Positions 9,742-18,028 of a stretch of DNA of 64,000 bases are shown piece by piece. The stretch lies in NCBI GenBank assembly GCA_964608325.1, contig CAZSMX010000001.1, forward strand, positions 76,578 to 140,577, given 5' to 3'. Below the pieces are notes generated by a model, which saw only the letters and a list, made by a program, of their open reading frames with translations, ran no database searches and had not been told where the DNA came from. The position numbers and the translations under genes are program-made. This DNA comes from CAZRVH01 sp964608325 (GTDB lineage Bacteria > Patescibacteriota > Gracilibacteria > Peribacterales > Peribacteraceae). Position 1 is the first letter of the stretch; every line of letters begins with the position of its first letter.

Positions 9742-11772
9742 TCAGATATCCAGGTTCTTCACCGTCTTCGCGTGCGCCTGGATGAACTTGCGGCGCGGGG
9801 CGACCTCCGAACCCATGAGCGTGGAGAACACGGCGTTCGCCTTCTCGGCGTCGTCCATGGTCACGCGGAGCAGCGTGCGCTGGTCCGGGTCCATCGTCGT
9901 ATCGTACAACTGGTCGGCGTTCATTTCCCCGAGACCCTTGTAACGCTGGACGGAAACCTTGGGCGTCTTCTTCTCCTTGGCCTTGGCGCCTGCTTCCTCT
10001 TCCTCGCCAGCTGCCGGCGCGGGTTCGTCATCGCCTTCGCCCGTGATTTCCAACTCGTCTCCGGACACACCCCATTCCCTCAGGATCGTCTCGCGCTCGG
10101 TTTCGTTGAAGACGTAGCGGACGTCCTTGCCTTTCTGCATTTTGAACAGCGGCGGCTGCGCGATGTAGAGGTGGTTCTTCTCGATGAGTTCCGGGAAGTA
10201 GCGGAAGAAGAGCGTCAGAAGCAACGTGCGGATGTGCGCACCGTCGACGTCGGCATCGGTCATGAGGACGATGCGGTGGTAGCGCAGCTTGCTCAGGTCC
10301 TTCACTTCGCCGATACCGATACCCATGGCGATGATGAGTGCCTTCACTTCGTTGTTGCCGAGCATCTTGTCCAGGCGGGCCTGCTCCACGTTGAGGATCT
10401 TTCCCTTGAGCGGGAGAATCGCCTGGAACTCCTTCTTGCGTCCCTGCTTGGCGGAACCTCCTGCGGAGTCTCCCTCGACAATGAACAGTTCGCACTCGGC
10501 GGGATCGCGGCTCTGGCAGTCGGCCAGCTTGCCCGGGAGCGTCATGCCTTCCAGCGCGCCCTTGCGGATTACGCTGTCGCGTGCCGCGCGTGCGGCCATG
10601 CGGGCGCGGGCGGCGAGGAGGCACTTATTGACGATCTCCTTTCCTTCGCCCGGATGCTCCTCAAGGTACTGGGAGAGCATTTCGTTCACGACCGTTTCCA
10701 CGGCCGGCTTCATCTCGGCGTTGCCCAGCTTGCCCTTCGTCTGTCCTTCGAACTGCGGCTCGCGCAGGCGGACGGAAATGACGGCAGTGAGTCCTTCGCG
10801 CACGTCGTCGGCGGACAGGTTCTCGTCCTTCTCCTTCAGCATTTCGTACTTGCGGCCGTAGGCATTGATGGTGCGCGTGAGGGCGGCCTTGAATCCCGTG
10901 AGATGGTGGCCTCCTTCCGCGGTGTGGATGTTGTTCGCGAAGCTGAGCACGTTCTCCTGGAAGCTCTGCGTGTACTGCAGGGCCACTTCCACCGATCCGT
11001 CCGGCGTATCCTTCTCGAAGGAAATCGGCGAACCGATCTTCTCCTGGGATTCATTGAGATGCGAGACGTACGCGGCCGTTCCCCCTTCGAAGGAGAATCG
11101 GTACAGGCGGGGGTATTTCAGGTCCCCTTCCGGACGCACGGAACGAGCGTCCATGACGCCGAGCGTGATGCCCTTGGTGAGGTAGCACTGCTGGCGGAAG
11201 CGTGTCAGAAGCGTGTCGAGACTGAACTCCATCGTGTCGAAGATGGAATCATCGGGAAGGAACGTGATGATCGTTCCGCGCTTCTCGGACTTTCCCATTT
11301 TCTTCACGTCGGCCTGCGGCTTGCCGCGCTTGTATTCCTGCACGTGGAACGCGCCGTCGCGGTGCACTTCGGCCTTCATGTAATTCGAAAGGGCGTTCAC
11401 GACGGACGATCCCACTCCGTGCAATCCTCCGGACACCTTGTATCCGCTTCCTTCGCCTCCGAACTTGCCTCCGGCGTGGAGCACCGTGAGTACGACTTCG
11501 AGCGTGCTCTTCTTGGCAGTCGGGTGCATCTCCACCGGGATACCGCGTCCGTTATCTTCCACGGTGACGGACCCGTCGTCGTTGAGCGTCACGAGAATCG
11601 TATTCGCGTGTCCGGCCATCGCTTCGTCGATGGAGTTGTCGACGATTTCGTAAACGAGGTGATGGAGACCGCGCACGTCGGTGGAACCGATATACATACC
11701 CGGGCGCTTGCGCACCGGCTCAAGACCTTCGAGGACTTGGATTTGTTCCGCACCGTATTTCTGCTCTGCCAT
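9742..11772 (-). CDS. gyrB: DNA gyrase subunit B
   Basis: 676 aa; ATPase subunit of gyrase, introducing negative supercoils together with GyrA, which is not in this window. The GHKL ATPase motifs are visible: EIVDNSIDEA, VEDNGRGIPV and GLHGVGSSVVNAL. The TOPRIM domain has EGDSAGGSAKQGR and DADVDGAHIRTLLLTLFFR. The C-terminal GyrB tail has QRYKGLGEMNADQL. A Glu/Ala-rich insertion (about residues 575-600) precedes that tail. The start is placed at MAEQKYGAEQIQ; 44 in-frame upstream codons lack family similarity. A weak TAGAAT -10 stands at 11838-11843. ParE is an alternative, but one gyrase-type subunit is usual. Confidence 0.95.
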   Translation of the reverse strand: MAEQKYGAEQIQVLEGLEPVRKRPGMYIGSTDVRGLHHLVYEIVDNSIDEAMAGHANTILVTLNDDGSVTVEDNGRGIPVEMHPTAKKSTLEVVLTVLHAGGKFGGEGSGYKVSGGLHGVGSSVVNALSNYMKAEVHRDGAFHVQEYKRGKPQADVKKMGKSEKRGTIITFLPDDSIFDTMEFSLDTLLTRFRQQCYLTKGITLGVMDARSVRPEGDLKYPRLYRFSFEGGTAAYVSHLNESQEKIGSPISFEKDTPDGSVEVALQYTQSFQENVLSFANNIHTAEGGHHLTGFKAALTRTINAYGRKYEMLKEKDENLSADDVREGLTAVISVRLREPQFEGQTKGKLGNAEMKPAVETVVNEMLSQYLEEHPGEGKEIVNKCLLAARARMAARAARDSVIRKGALEGMTLPGKLADCQSRDPAECELFIVEGDSAGGSAKQGRKKEFQAILPLKGKILNVEQARLDKMLGNNEVKALIIAMGIGIGEVKDLSKLRYHRIVLMTDADVDGAHIRTLLLTLFFRYFPELIEKNHLYIAQPPLFKMQKGKDVRYVFNETERETILREWGVSGDELEITGEGDDEPAPAAGEEEEAGAKAKEKKTPKVSVQRYKGLGEMNADQLYDTTMDPDQRTLLRVTMDDAEKANAVFSTLMGSEVAPRRKFIQAHAKTVKNLDI

Positions 11773-11897
11773 AAGGAAAATTCGGAAAAGGAAAATGTGG
11801 AGTAAACGATCCTTTTCAAGGCCGTTTAACGACGACAATTCTACTCCGAAAACACGCGGAAAACGAAGGATTTCGGCCAAAAAGCGGCAAGGAGAAA

Positions 11898-11925
11898 TTG
11901 ACAATATTTAGGTCGAGTTTATAGT
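11898..11925 (+). promoter_or_regulatory. Strong promoter of the 11982 gene
   Basis: TTGACA, 16-nt spacer, TATAGT. A GCACC/GGTGC hairpin (11936-11951) and a run of T lie in the leader before the GGAG ribosome site. Confidence 0.7.
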
Positions 11926-11981
11926 AGAAATAATCGCACCGAATAAGGTGCAAATCGTTCTTTTTTTTGACGGAGACTCCG

Positions 11982-12533
11982 ATGTTACAGCCGGATAAGA
12001 ATCGATGGTGGTACGTGGTCAAAAAAGCCTTCAAGCCTGCCGCTTCGTATCACCGCTTCACGTTTGAGCGGGGGTACGCCCTGCAGTGCCGTTCCCATGC
12101 TCCTGCAAAATACCCTGAAAAGTTGCGCTTGAGCCATATGTTCCGTGACTGGGATTATTGCACGAATCAGATGCATGCCCAATCCAAGCCAGGCGTCTTC
12201 ACGAAGGAAATTTCCCAAGAAAAGCTTTTCAGTGAATATCTGTGGGGGCCGTATTCCGATGAAACGATGAGACAGGGGATTTGGTATTTTTCAGGTGTCC
12301 TGGGTCCGGGCAACGATACGAACTTTTCCCTTCGTGAGGCCGGTCAAATTTGCAGCTGGTCGTGGACAGACGAAGGCTTGCTCAAAGCTTCGTTACTCCG
12401 AGATCCCAAAATCTTGCCAGTCCTACACGGCGATGAATGCCTGACGTGGGCACGCATCTCCGAGACTGCAGCCGGCAATGACTTCCGGATTGCCCCGGTC
12501 ATCAAGGCAAGCGCACCGGCAGCAGTTTCATAA
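11982..12533 (+). CDS. Orphan soluble protein
   Basis: 183 aa, no recognised family and no signal or membrane segment. It is rich in aromatic residues (NRWWYVVKKAF, SEYLWGPYSDE, GIWYFSGVLGPGN, CSWSWTDEG) and may be a small beta-rich domain. The ATG at 11982 is preferred over an in-frame TTG five codons upstream because GGAG lies about 6 nt before it. It is a single-gene unit: near-consensus promoter at 11898, terminator at 12555. These signals are stronger than those of the core genes around it. Confidence 0.7.
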   Translation: MLQPDKNRWWYVVKKAFKPAASYHRFTFERGYALQCRSHAPAKYPEKLRLSHMFRDWDYCTNQMHAQSKPGVFTKEISQEKLFSEYLWGPYSDETMRQGIWYFSGVLGPGNDTNFSLREAGQICSWSWTDEGLLKASLLRDPKILPVLHGDECLTWARISETAAGNDFRIAPVIKASAPAAVS

Positions 12534-12554
12534 AACAGGTCTCCGTTCGATCCG

Positions 12555-12590
12555 CCGCCGCTCCCCTTGTATGGGAGTGGCGGTTTTTTT
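12555..12590 (+). terminator. Intrinsic terminator of the 11982 gene
   Basis: CCGCCGCTCCC pairs with GGGAGTGGCGG (one G-T pair), 7-nt loop, then seven T. It abuts the 3' end of the opposing gene. Confidence 0.85.
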
Positions 12591-12955
12591 AATTATCGTC
12601 TCCGCGCTTCCACCAATCCGCAGGGTCGTACCCGTCCTCGTCCAGGATATGTTGGAATATGTTTTCCTTCACCTGGATATCGGCCTGGTTGGCGTACATC
12701 TCGCTCAAGCGTTCCTCATACAAAACGTCTTCCAGGATCAGCATATGCTCGAGACCATCAAGCGGCCTGAGGCGCTGCAGCGAGCGCAACGTCCGGACGG
12801 TCGTTTTTGCAATCTCGATGCAGGATCGAACTTCGACCCTGCTCATGCTGACCATATGGGTCAGGCACTTTCGTATCGAAACAACGCATTGGACCATGCG
12901 GTCCTCAATCCCCTTCACCACGTCCGGCCTGTCGATGTCGAACCTGTTTTCATAC
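12589..12955 (-). CDS. C-terminal part of an orphan protein, cut by an assembly gap
   Basis: An open frame runs from the gap to a TAA at 12589 (about 121 residues). The protein is helical and acidic towards the end (DEDGYDPADWWKRGDDN) with several Cys, and has no recognised family. It could be the 3' part of the gene starting at 13132, or a separate gene whose start is in the gap; the 100-N spacer is arbitrary and does not preserve frame. It lacks the basic tail expected for bS21, which favours a separate gene. Confidence 0.5.
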
Positions 12956-13055
12956 NNNNNNNNNNNNNNNNNNNNNNNNNNNNNNNNNNNNNNNNNNNNN
13001 NNNNNNNNNNNNNNNNNNNNNNNNNNNNNNNNNNNNNNNNNNNNNNNNNNNNNNN
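12956..13055. other. Assembly gap (100 N)
   Basis: Exactly 100 N, the usual placeholder for unknown length. The flanks are not duplicated, so real sequence is missing, including most of the bS21-like gene. Confidence 0.98.
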
Positions 13056-13132
13056 TTCTGCACCTGCTGCTTGAAGCGCTGCTGCAGGCGGTCATTGGAC
13101 TCTTCGCCGTGTTTGTGGGCATGGATTGCCAT
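13056..13132 (-). CDS. rpsU: N-terminus of a bS21-like ribosomal protein, truncated by gap
   Basis: Only 25 residues precede the gap: MAIHAHKHGEESND, then RLQQRFKQQVQ. The pattern GES-x-DRL-x2-RFK-x2-VQ matches the start of bacterial S21, the small-subunit protein near the mRNA exit channel. A TAGGAT -10 lies 11 nt before the ATG, with TTGCGC 17 nt further up, so the start is well supported. The identification rests on a short stretch and is moderate. Confidence 0.5.
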
Positions 13133-13143
13133 AAGGTGCGGAG

Positions 13144-13172
13144 ATCCTAAGGGAAAGCGCGAACGGGCGCAA
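13144..13172 (-). promoter_or_regulatory. Promoter of the bS21-like gene, near-leaderless
   Basis: TTGCGC, 17-nt spacer, TAGGAT, then 11 nt to the ATG. Confidence 0.55.
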
Positions 13173-13196
13173 GGTGGATTTCCAAAAAAGGGATTC

Positions 13197-14330
13197 TCAG
13201 GCGGAATAACGGAAAATCGCGGCCATCGGGCTCTTTCCGGGCATTTCGTCTTCCGGGAAGAATACGACGTTTCCGCCGTTCCTAAGGGTCCAGGAAGCGG
13301 CCACGCTCAGCAGGTCCTCGTCCCCGTTTTCCTTGGCCGTGTGCACGATGGAGTCGCCATTCTCCTGCACGATCCCCCACTCCGACGCGCCGCGCTTCAA
13401 TAACAGCGTATCGACGCGGCCTTCGACCGCGGCCTTGAGGACGTCGTCCATGGTATCCGTCCCCTTCTGGTTCGCCATGGCCGTGCCGAAGGTCTCCGCC
13501 AGCTGTTTCCTGCCCCCTGCCATATGTTTCTCGGCGATCGGGCGGGACCTCTCCAGCAAGTCTTCCTTCATGGTCATGTCCGGATTGCCCTTGATGAATT
13601 CATCGAGAAGCATTCCCGATTGGTCGAACTTCTTGTAGATGCCATACTCTTCGGTGACGCCCGCGAAGACGAGCGGGACCTTCGCCTCGTGAACCAGCGT
13701 ATGCAGGCTGTTCGCAATGGCTTTCAAGTACACCGTCATTTCGATTTCCTGCTGATCTTTCTCACCCCCGTCCCCGTGGAACGCGGCGGTGCCGTTCCCC
13801 GTACTGTGGAAGTTCACCTGCCTGTCGGTGTGCTCCATGCCCTTGAAGGCGTCTTCCACGCTGGAGGGCATGCCCTCAACTTCCCGCGCCATGATGGAAC
13901 GTCCTTTCACTTCGAAGAACGTCGCCTTCTTCTTGCTCACGGCCAGCACGAAGTAATGCATCGCCTCGGCCTCGTCGGATAGGAGCGGCGTCAGGTAGAA
14001 GTGCGAACCGATCGAAACGGATTCTTCCATTTCCTGCGGCAGCATGTAGATCTGGAAAACCGACGACGACACGTACAGGATAAGCGTGCTGTCGGCCGGG
14101 GGAGATTTCAATTGCTCGTCGGCGAAATTCCTGGCGGATGCGACGTACTGCCCCTTTGCCTTCCCATCCAAACCGAATTCTTCCAGCTTGCTCTCCACGT
14201 CGTCCAGAATGCGATGCAACCTGGCGGCATTCTCGTCGGCGTGCCCGGGTTCCTTCAGAAGCGGCAAAATGATCGTGATGCACGGTCCTTCGCTGTCGGA
14301 ATGAAGCAATTGGTCGGCGATGTGTCGCAT
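13197..14330 (-). CDS. Bacterial eRF1-like (baeRF-type) protein
   Basis: 377 aa. Layout and end resemble the bacterial homologues of archaeal/eukaryotic release factor 1: an N-terminal alpha/beta domain, a central domain (HYFVLAVSKKKATFFEV) like the eRF1 middle domain, a helical hinge, and a C-terminal L7Ae-like fold. The last part has VDTLLLKRGASEWGI, VFFPEDEMPGKSPMAAIFRY, and the family typically ends in a similar AA-x-LRY motif. No GGQ peptidyl-hydrolysis motif is seen, as in several baeRF groups, so a role on stalled ribosomes or in stress is more likely than termination. The start at 14330 (MRHIADQLL) is chosen because a TATGAT box lies between it and the upstream in-frame start. Confidence 0.55.
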   Translation of the reverse strand: MRHIADQLLHSDSEGPCITIILPLLKEPGHADENAARLHRILDDVESKLEEFGLDGKAKGQYVASARNFADEQLKSPPADSTLILYVSSSVFQIYMLPQEMEESVSIGSHFYLTPLLSDEAEAMHYFVLAVSKKKATFFEVKGRSIMAREVEGMPSSVEDAFKGMEHTDRQVNFHSTGNGTAAFHGDGGEKDQQEIEMTVYLKAIANSLHTLVHEAKVPLVFAGVTEEYGIYKKFDQSGMLLDEFIKGNPDMTMKEDLLERSRPIAEKHMAGGRKQLAETFGTAMANQKGTDTMDDVLKAAVEGRVDTLLLKRGASEWGIVQENGDSIVHTAKENGDEDLLSVAASWTLRNGGNVVFFPEDEMPGKSPMAAIFRYSA

Positions 14331-14392
14331 ATGGTGGTAAGACGAAATACAAGGCGGATCATAACACAAAAACTCGGATAGTTAGCATACAC

Positions 14393-14450
14393 AGCTTCGT
14401 TAGCTTCCTTAATGTTACGTAATCAGAATTCTAAGGAAGCTAACGAAGCT
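14393..14450. repeat. Inverted-repeat element, family A (copy 1)
   Basis: Two perfect 19-nt arms, AGCTTCGTTAGCTTCCTTA and its complement, flank a 20-nt loop with the palindrome TTACGTAA. It lies between two minus-strand genes. Related copies are at 31297-31408 and, as one arm, at 27687-27704. Confidence 0.85.
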
Positions 14451-14465
14451 AATTGCAGCTATTTT

Positions 14466-16067
14466 TTATCTCAACAACTCCAACGCTTTCAGCATCTGCT
14501 CATCACGGTCGCCCGTGTTCTGCACCTGGATATCCGGGATGACACCGACTCCGTTGATCTTGTTCAGCATGGGCGTGAACCATTCGGCGATGGTCATCTT
14601 CAGGCTGGATCCATCGGTGAACTGTAGCACTTCCTGCACCGTCCCCTTTCCGAAGGATTTCTGGCCGAGCACCTTCGCGCGTTTTGCGTCCTGCAACGCA
14701 CCAGCCACGATTTCCGCGGCGGAAGCGGATCCTTCGTTGATGAGGACGTACATCGGGACATCGGTGGAGATGAGCTGGTCCTTTTGCGTCAGGTCGTCGT
14801 ACTCCTGTTTACGCGTCTTGATGTGGACGTACGCGGAACCCTTCGGAAAGAAAGCACTCAGCACTTCCCCCGCGGCCTCCAGGTATCCGCCGGGATTGTT
14901 GCGCAAGTCCAGGATGAGTCCCTTCGGAGGATCTTGGCCGACATCGGTCAGAAGCGCACGGACCTTGTTCCTCGTCTGGTCTCCGAATTGCATGATGCGA
15001 ATGATCGTCGCGTCTCCCTGCTCGGTGAGAGTGATTTCCGGAAGGAACACGGTCGCACGGGTTATGGTTACGTCGAATTGCGCGTCGTTGCGGCTGATCG
15101 TCAGCGTCACGCTGGTGCCGGCGGCTCCGCGGATCTTGGACACCGCGTCCGTGAGCGAAAGCCCGCTGACGGATACGCCGTCTACCTTCAGGATCTGGTC
15201 CCCCGGCTTGACCCCTGCCTTCTCGGCGGGCGAATCTTTCAACGGAGTCGTAACCGTCAGGACGCCGCCGATAATCTCCACTTGGGCGCCGATGCCGACC
15301 ACTTCCCCGTGCAACGTATCCTGGAAGTTCTTGGATTCTGACGGCGGCATGAAGGTGGTGTACGGATCGTTGACGCTGTTTACGATCGCTTCGACGGAAT
15401 TCAAGCCTGCCTTCTCGGGATCGATGCGGTCATGGTAAAGATAATCCTTGTTCAGGAGCTGCCAGACGTTCTTCAGCACGTCGGCCTTCGGAGGCTCCGG
15501 AGGAAGATTGATCTTCACTTTCACTTTCACGTCATGCGTGTCGCTGGGACCGGACTTTTCGCCTATCACGTTTCGTAGCAAGGTTCGCGCGTCGCCTCCT
15601 TTCAGCGCCATGTTCACTCCGAACGAATTGGTGCGGAGCGGCTTGATCCATCCCATGGCCACCGCGATATTCACCGCCTTCTCCAGCTCGGATCCTTTTT
15701 TGACATCGGTATATGACACTATCTTCCCTTTCGCGGACAATCCGTTCAACTTCACAAGCATCTGCACGGCTTCTCCGCGCGTAATTGCTTTGGTCAGTCC
15801 CAGATCGGAACCAAAAACTGCGAGTGCGTTCTTATTCTTCGCGGCGCGCACGTACGGCTGGAGATTTTTTGGCACGGGCCTTTTGAAATCCAAATCGCCC
15901 TGGCCGGAGGTAGGAAGCCCAAGGACGGTCACGGCGCTGCGGATGAAATCGCCGCGGGTAACTGATTCGGTATCAGGCGTGCGCAGTGTTTCGGAAACGG
16001 CGGCACCCAGGGTAGTGGCAGGCAAGAGAACGAGCGCGGCGGACACCGCGAGGCGACGGAAAAACAT
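14466..16067 (-). CDS. ctpA: S41-family C-terminal processing peptidase with SLH-like N-terminus
   Basis: 533 aa, exported (hydrophobic N-terminus ending TTLGA). Two SLH-like motifs, TRGDFIRSAV and TRGEAVQMLVKL, occupy residues about 35-190. A PDZ domain follows (GIGAQVEI, SPAEKAGVKPGDQILKVDG). The S41 core has LILDLRNNPGG, the nucleophile in NEGSASAAEI (Ser447) and the general base in SFGKGTVQ (Lys474). Such proteases cleave C-termini of envelope proteins. The SLH module suggests attachment to the wall or surface layer; the sortase at 35809 carries one too. Catalytic residues look intact. Confidence 0.9.
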   Translation of the reverse strand: MFFRRLAVSAALVLLPATTLGAAVSETLRTPDTESVTRGDFIRSAVTVLGLPTSGQGDLDFKRPVPKNLQPYVRAAKNKNALAVFGSDLGLTKAITRGEAVQMLVKLNGLSAKGKIVSYTDVKKGSELEKAVNIAVAMGWIKPLRTNSFGVNMALKGGDARTLLRNVIGEKSGPSDTHDVKVKVKINLPPEPPKADVLKNVWQLLNKDYLYHDRIDPEKAGLNSVEAIVNSVNDPYTTFMPPSESKNFQDTLHGEVVGIGAQVEIIGGVLTVTTPLKDSPAEKAGVKPGDQILKVDGVSVSGLSLTDAVSKIRGAAGTSVTLTISRNDAQFDVTITRATVFLPEITLTEQGDATIIRIMQFGDQTRNKVRALLTDVGQDPPKGLILDLRNNPGGYLEAAGEVLSAFFPKGSAYVHIKTRKQEYDDLTQKDQLISTDVPMYVLINEGSASAAEIVAGALQDAKRAKVLGQKSFGKGTVQEVLQFTDGSSLKMTIAEWFTPMLNKINGVGVIPDIQVQNTGDRDEQMLKALELLR

Positions 16068-16213
16068 GGGGTAGTTGGAGGAATAAACTTCCTTCTATAG
16101 AGAAAGAAGACTTCGTCATTCTACCCCACGTCCAAATACCGTACAGAAAGTTGCCTTGTTTTTTGGCATGCTAAACACGCCGTAGATTAAGGAACCGTTC
16201 CCATCCTCGCGGT

Positions 16214-17575
16214 TCAGTCCGCTTCGGATTCGTCTTTGTCGGCCAGAACTTCCTTGCGCAGCAAGTGCCCGCGTTCCCTCATGGCATCCGTGCGCATGAA
16301 GAGCGTGGTGAGAAGCCAGAACCCTCCGACGACGTATACCAGCGACGGGAATAACAGAAGGGGGAATTTTGCAAGCAAGGAAGGCAAAGACGGCCACAGG
16401 TCGCCAAGCTCCTGGGGATTACCCGGCAAAATGTCCGGCAGGGTCACAATGAAGTTGAAAACGCCATGCAGCACGACGGCGCATGCCAACCCCGTCAGGA
16501 TCATCTGCGTACGGAAGATGGATGTCTCGCGGATGCGCAGGACGCCGTGCAGGAATGAAAGCAATCTGTACGTTTTTCCGGAAGCGTGATGCTCCTCCAG
16601 GTATGAAGAAGCAAAGATGGAGAGCCCAAGGAAGTATCCCATCACGCCCGTCGAGACGATGTGCACCATGCTTGTAAGCACCGAGCGGCCCAGAACGTTC
16701 GCGAAGAATCCGGAAAGGTCAGGCGCTGCCTGGTGCAAGAGGAAATCACGGACGAACGCCGTGAAATACACCGGATTGATGATGTTCTCCGCGAATGCGA
16801 AGCCGATGGCGCTCATGATGGAAAGCTGCATCACGTCGTCGATGCTGGAGAAGATGGACTTTCCGCTGCGGGAGGAAACCCAGTACTTGCTCAGCTCCTC
16901 TATGAATCCGACCAACATGAATGTCACGAAGCTCACGAACACCGCGCGCTGCACTCCCGCGGAGGCGGGAGCGAACGATGCGACGAACGACTGGGCGGCG
17001 GCACTGAAACTCTGGGGCTTGATGGTAAAGAAAAAGAAATCCAACTCCGCCCCGCTGCGAACCAGCGTATCGTAAAAGAGGATGGGGACGGTGGACAGGA
17101 TTCCCGCCAGGAAGAAAAGAACGACCACCCCCCTTCGCTCGCTGTGGTATTTCAGGAACATCCGGCACCAGATGATTGCCGGAACGAGCGCCGTCATGGC
17201 TGCGATGAGATGGATCCTTGCTTCGTCTGCCGTATCGTCCTTGAAAATATTCAATGCCAGCCAAAACAGGAACGTCCCGAGGATCACGCCTTTGGTCTGC
17301 ACTTCCCAAGGACCGAACAGCGTCTTCCAAAGGAGTACCACCAAGATGACACCCGCCGCCATCACGAACGGATTCTCCGCGTGGACGCTATCCAACATCA
17401 GGGACGTCATGCGCATGAGGCCGAAGGACAGCGCAGTTCCCAGGAACACGGCGAAGAGCAGGTGTGTCTTGCGGTGCTTGATGCGCTGCAGCATATCCAC
17501 TCCGGCTACCGCCAATACGGCGCTCAGGACGAGCAGCGTCTTGCCGGAAAGGAGGCTGAAAACGGGTTCGGACAT
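16214..17575 (-). CDS. PrsW-family intramembrane protease
   Basis: 453 aa with about ten hydrophobic segments. The PrsW (PF13367) hallmarks are present: FIEELSKYW (metal-binding EE-x2-K), GFAFAENI, HIVSTGVMGYFLG and a late HGVFNF. PrsW enzymes cleave membrane anti-sigma factors in Firmicutes; the substrate here is unknown. A TTGATA-17-TATAAT promoter has its -10 only 8 nt before the ATG, so the mRNA should be leaderless. Confidence 0.75.
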   Translation of the reverse strand: MSEPVFSLLSGKTLLVLSAVLAVAGVDMLQRIKHRKTHLLFAVFLGTALSFGLMRMTSLMLDSVHAENPFVMAAGVILVVLLWKTLFGPWEVQTKGVILGTFLFWLALNIFKDDTADEARIHLIAAMTALVPAIIWCRMFLKYHSERRGVVVLFFLAGILSTVPILFYDTLVRSGAELDFFFFTIKPQSFSAAAQSFVASFAPASAGVQRAVFVSFVTFMLVGFIEELSKYWVSSRSGKSIFSSIDDVMQLSIMSAIGFAFAENIINPVYFTAFVRDFLLHQAAPDLSGFFANVLGRSVLTSMVHIVSTGVMGYFLGLSIFASSYLEEHHASGKTYRLLSFLHGVLRIRETSIFRTQMILTGLACAVVLHGVFNFIVTLPDILPGNPQELGDLWPSLPSLLAKFPLLLFPSLVYVVGGFWLLTTLFMRTDAMRERGHLLRKEVLADKDESEAD

Positions 17576-17583
17576 ATCCCATT

Positions 17584-17612
17584 ATTATAGCATTTTTTGT
17601 GTTTTTTATCAA
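17584..17612 (-). promoter_or_regulatory. Leaderless-type promoter of the PrsW gene
   Basis: TTGATA, 17-nt spacer, TATAAT, then 8 nt to the ATG at 17575. Confidence 0.75.
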
Positions 17613-17635
17613 CGCAGAGGCCACCCGTAAAGCCG

Positions 17636-17866
17636 TCAGGATTGGGCAATAGGACGCACCATTTGATTAGGATCGTCCTTGGTCGGGATATAGAAGTCGT
17701 GCATCTTTCCATCTACAAAAATTCGCCACGCCTTGCCGCGCAGACGATCGATGTTTCCTGTCACCCATGCCATCTTGTCGAGCGTCTCATCGGATACGCG
17801 TTCGCTTATTTTCACGCGGGGTGTTTCAAGTTCTTGCTGCCGATTCTTCTTTCCGAAACCGAACAT
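17636..17866 (-). CDS. Small conserved-looking protein of unknown function
   Basis: 76 aa, soluble and charged (MFGFGKKNRQQ ... VSDETLDKMAWVTGNIDRL ... WRIFVDGKMHDFYIPTKDD). No family recognised. The start at 17866 rather than 17905 is supported by TTGCGT-16-TACCAT with the -10 box 7 nt before the ATG (17874-17901), the same spacing as in neighbouring genes. Confidence 0.5.
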   Translation of the reverse strand: MFGFGKKNRQQELETPRVKISERVSDETLDKMAWVTGNIDRLRGKAWRIFVDGKMHDFYIPTKDDPNQMVRPIAQS

Positions 17867-17873
17867 AGGAAGA

Positions 17874-17901
17874 ATGGTACGCCTGCCCGGACACGACGCA
17901 A
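17874..17901 (-). promoter_or_regulatory. Leaderless-type promoter of the 17866 gene
   Basis: TTGCGT, 16-nt spacer, TACCAT, 7 nt to the ATG. Confidence 0.45.
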
Positions 17902-17992
17902 ACATCCGGCAAGAACGTCACTACCCGCGAAAGTTTCATGGCAGACGACCGTCTACAACTCATATCCAGAGGACAACCCTTCCTTGTTTCAA

Positions 17993-18021
17993 TTGGAGAT
18001 AGGATTGTTTCCCATTACACT
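17993..18021 (+). promoter_or_regulatory. Leaderless-type promoter of the mannosyltransferase cluster
   Basis: TTGGAG, 17-nt spacer, TACACT, 7 nt to the ATG at 18029. Confidence 0.65.
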
Positions 18022-18028
18022 TCCCCGC

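Noticed and set aside
12589..13122. One 177-codon gene reading through the N gap
   Set aside because: Its N-terminal part uses a different frame from the promoter-supported start at 13132, and the gap length is arbitrary.
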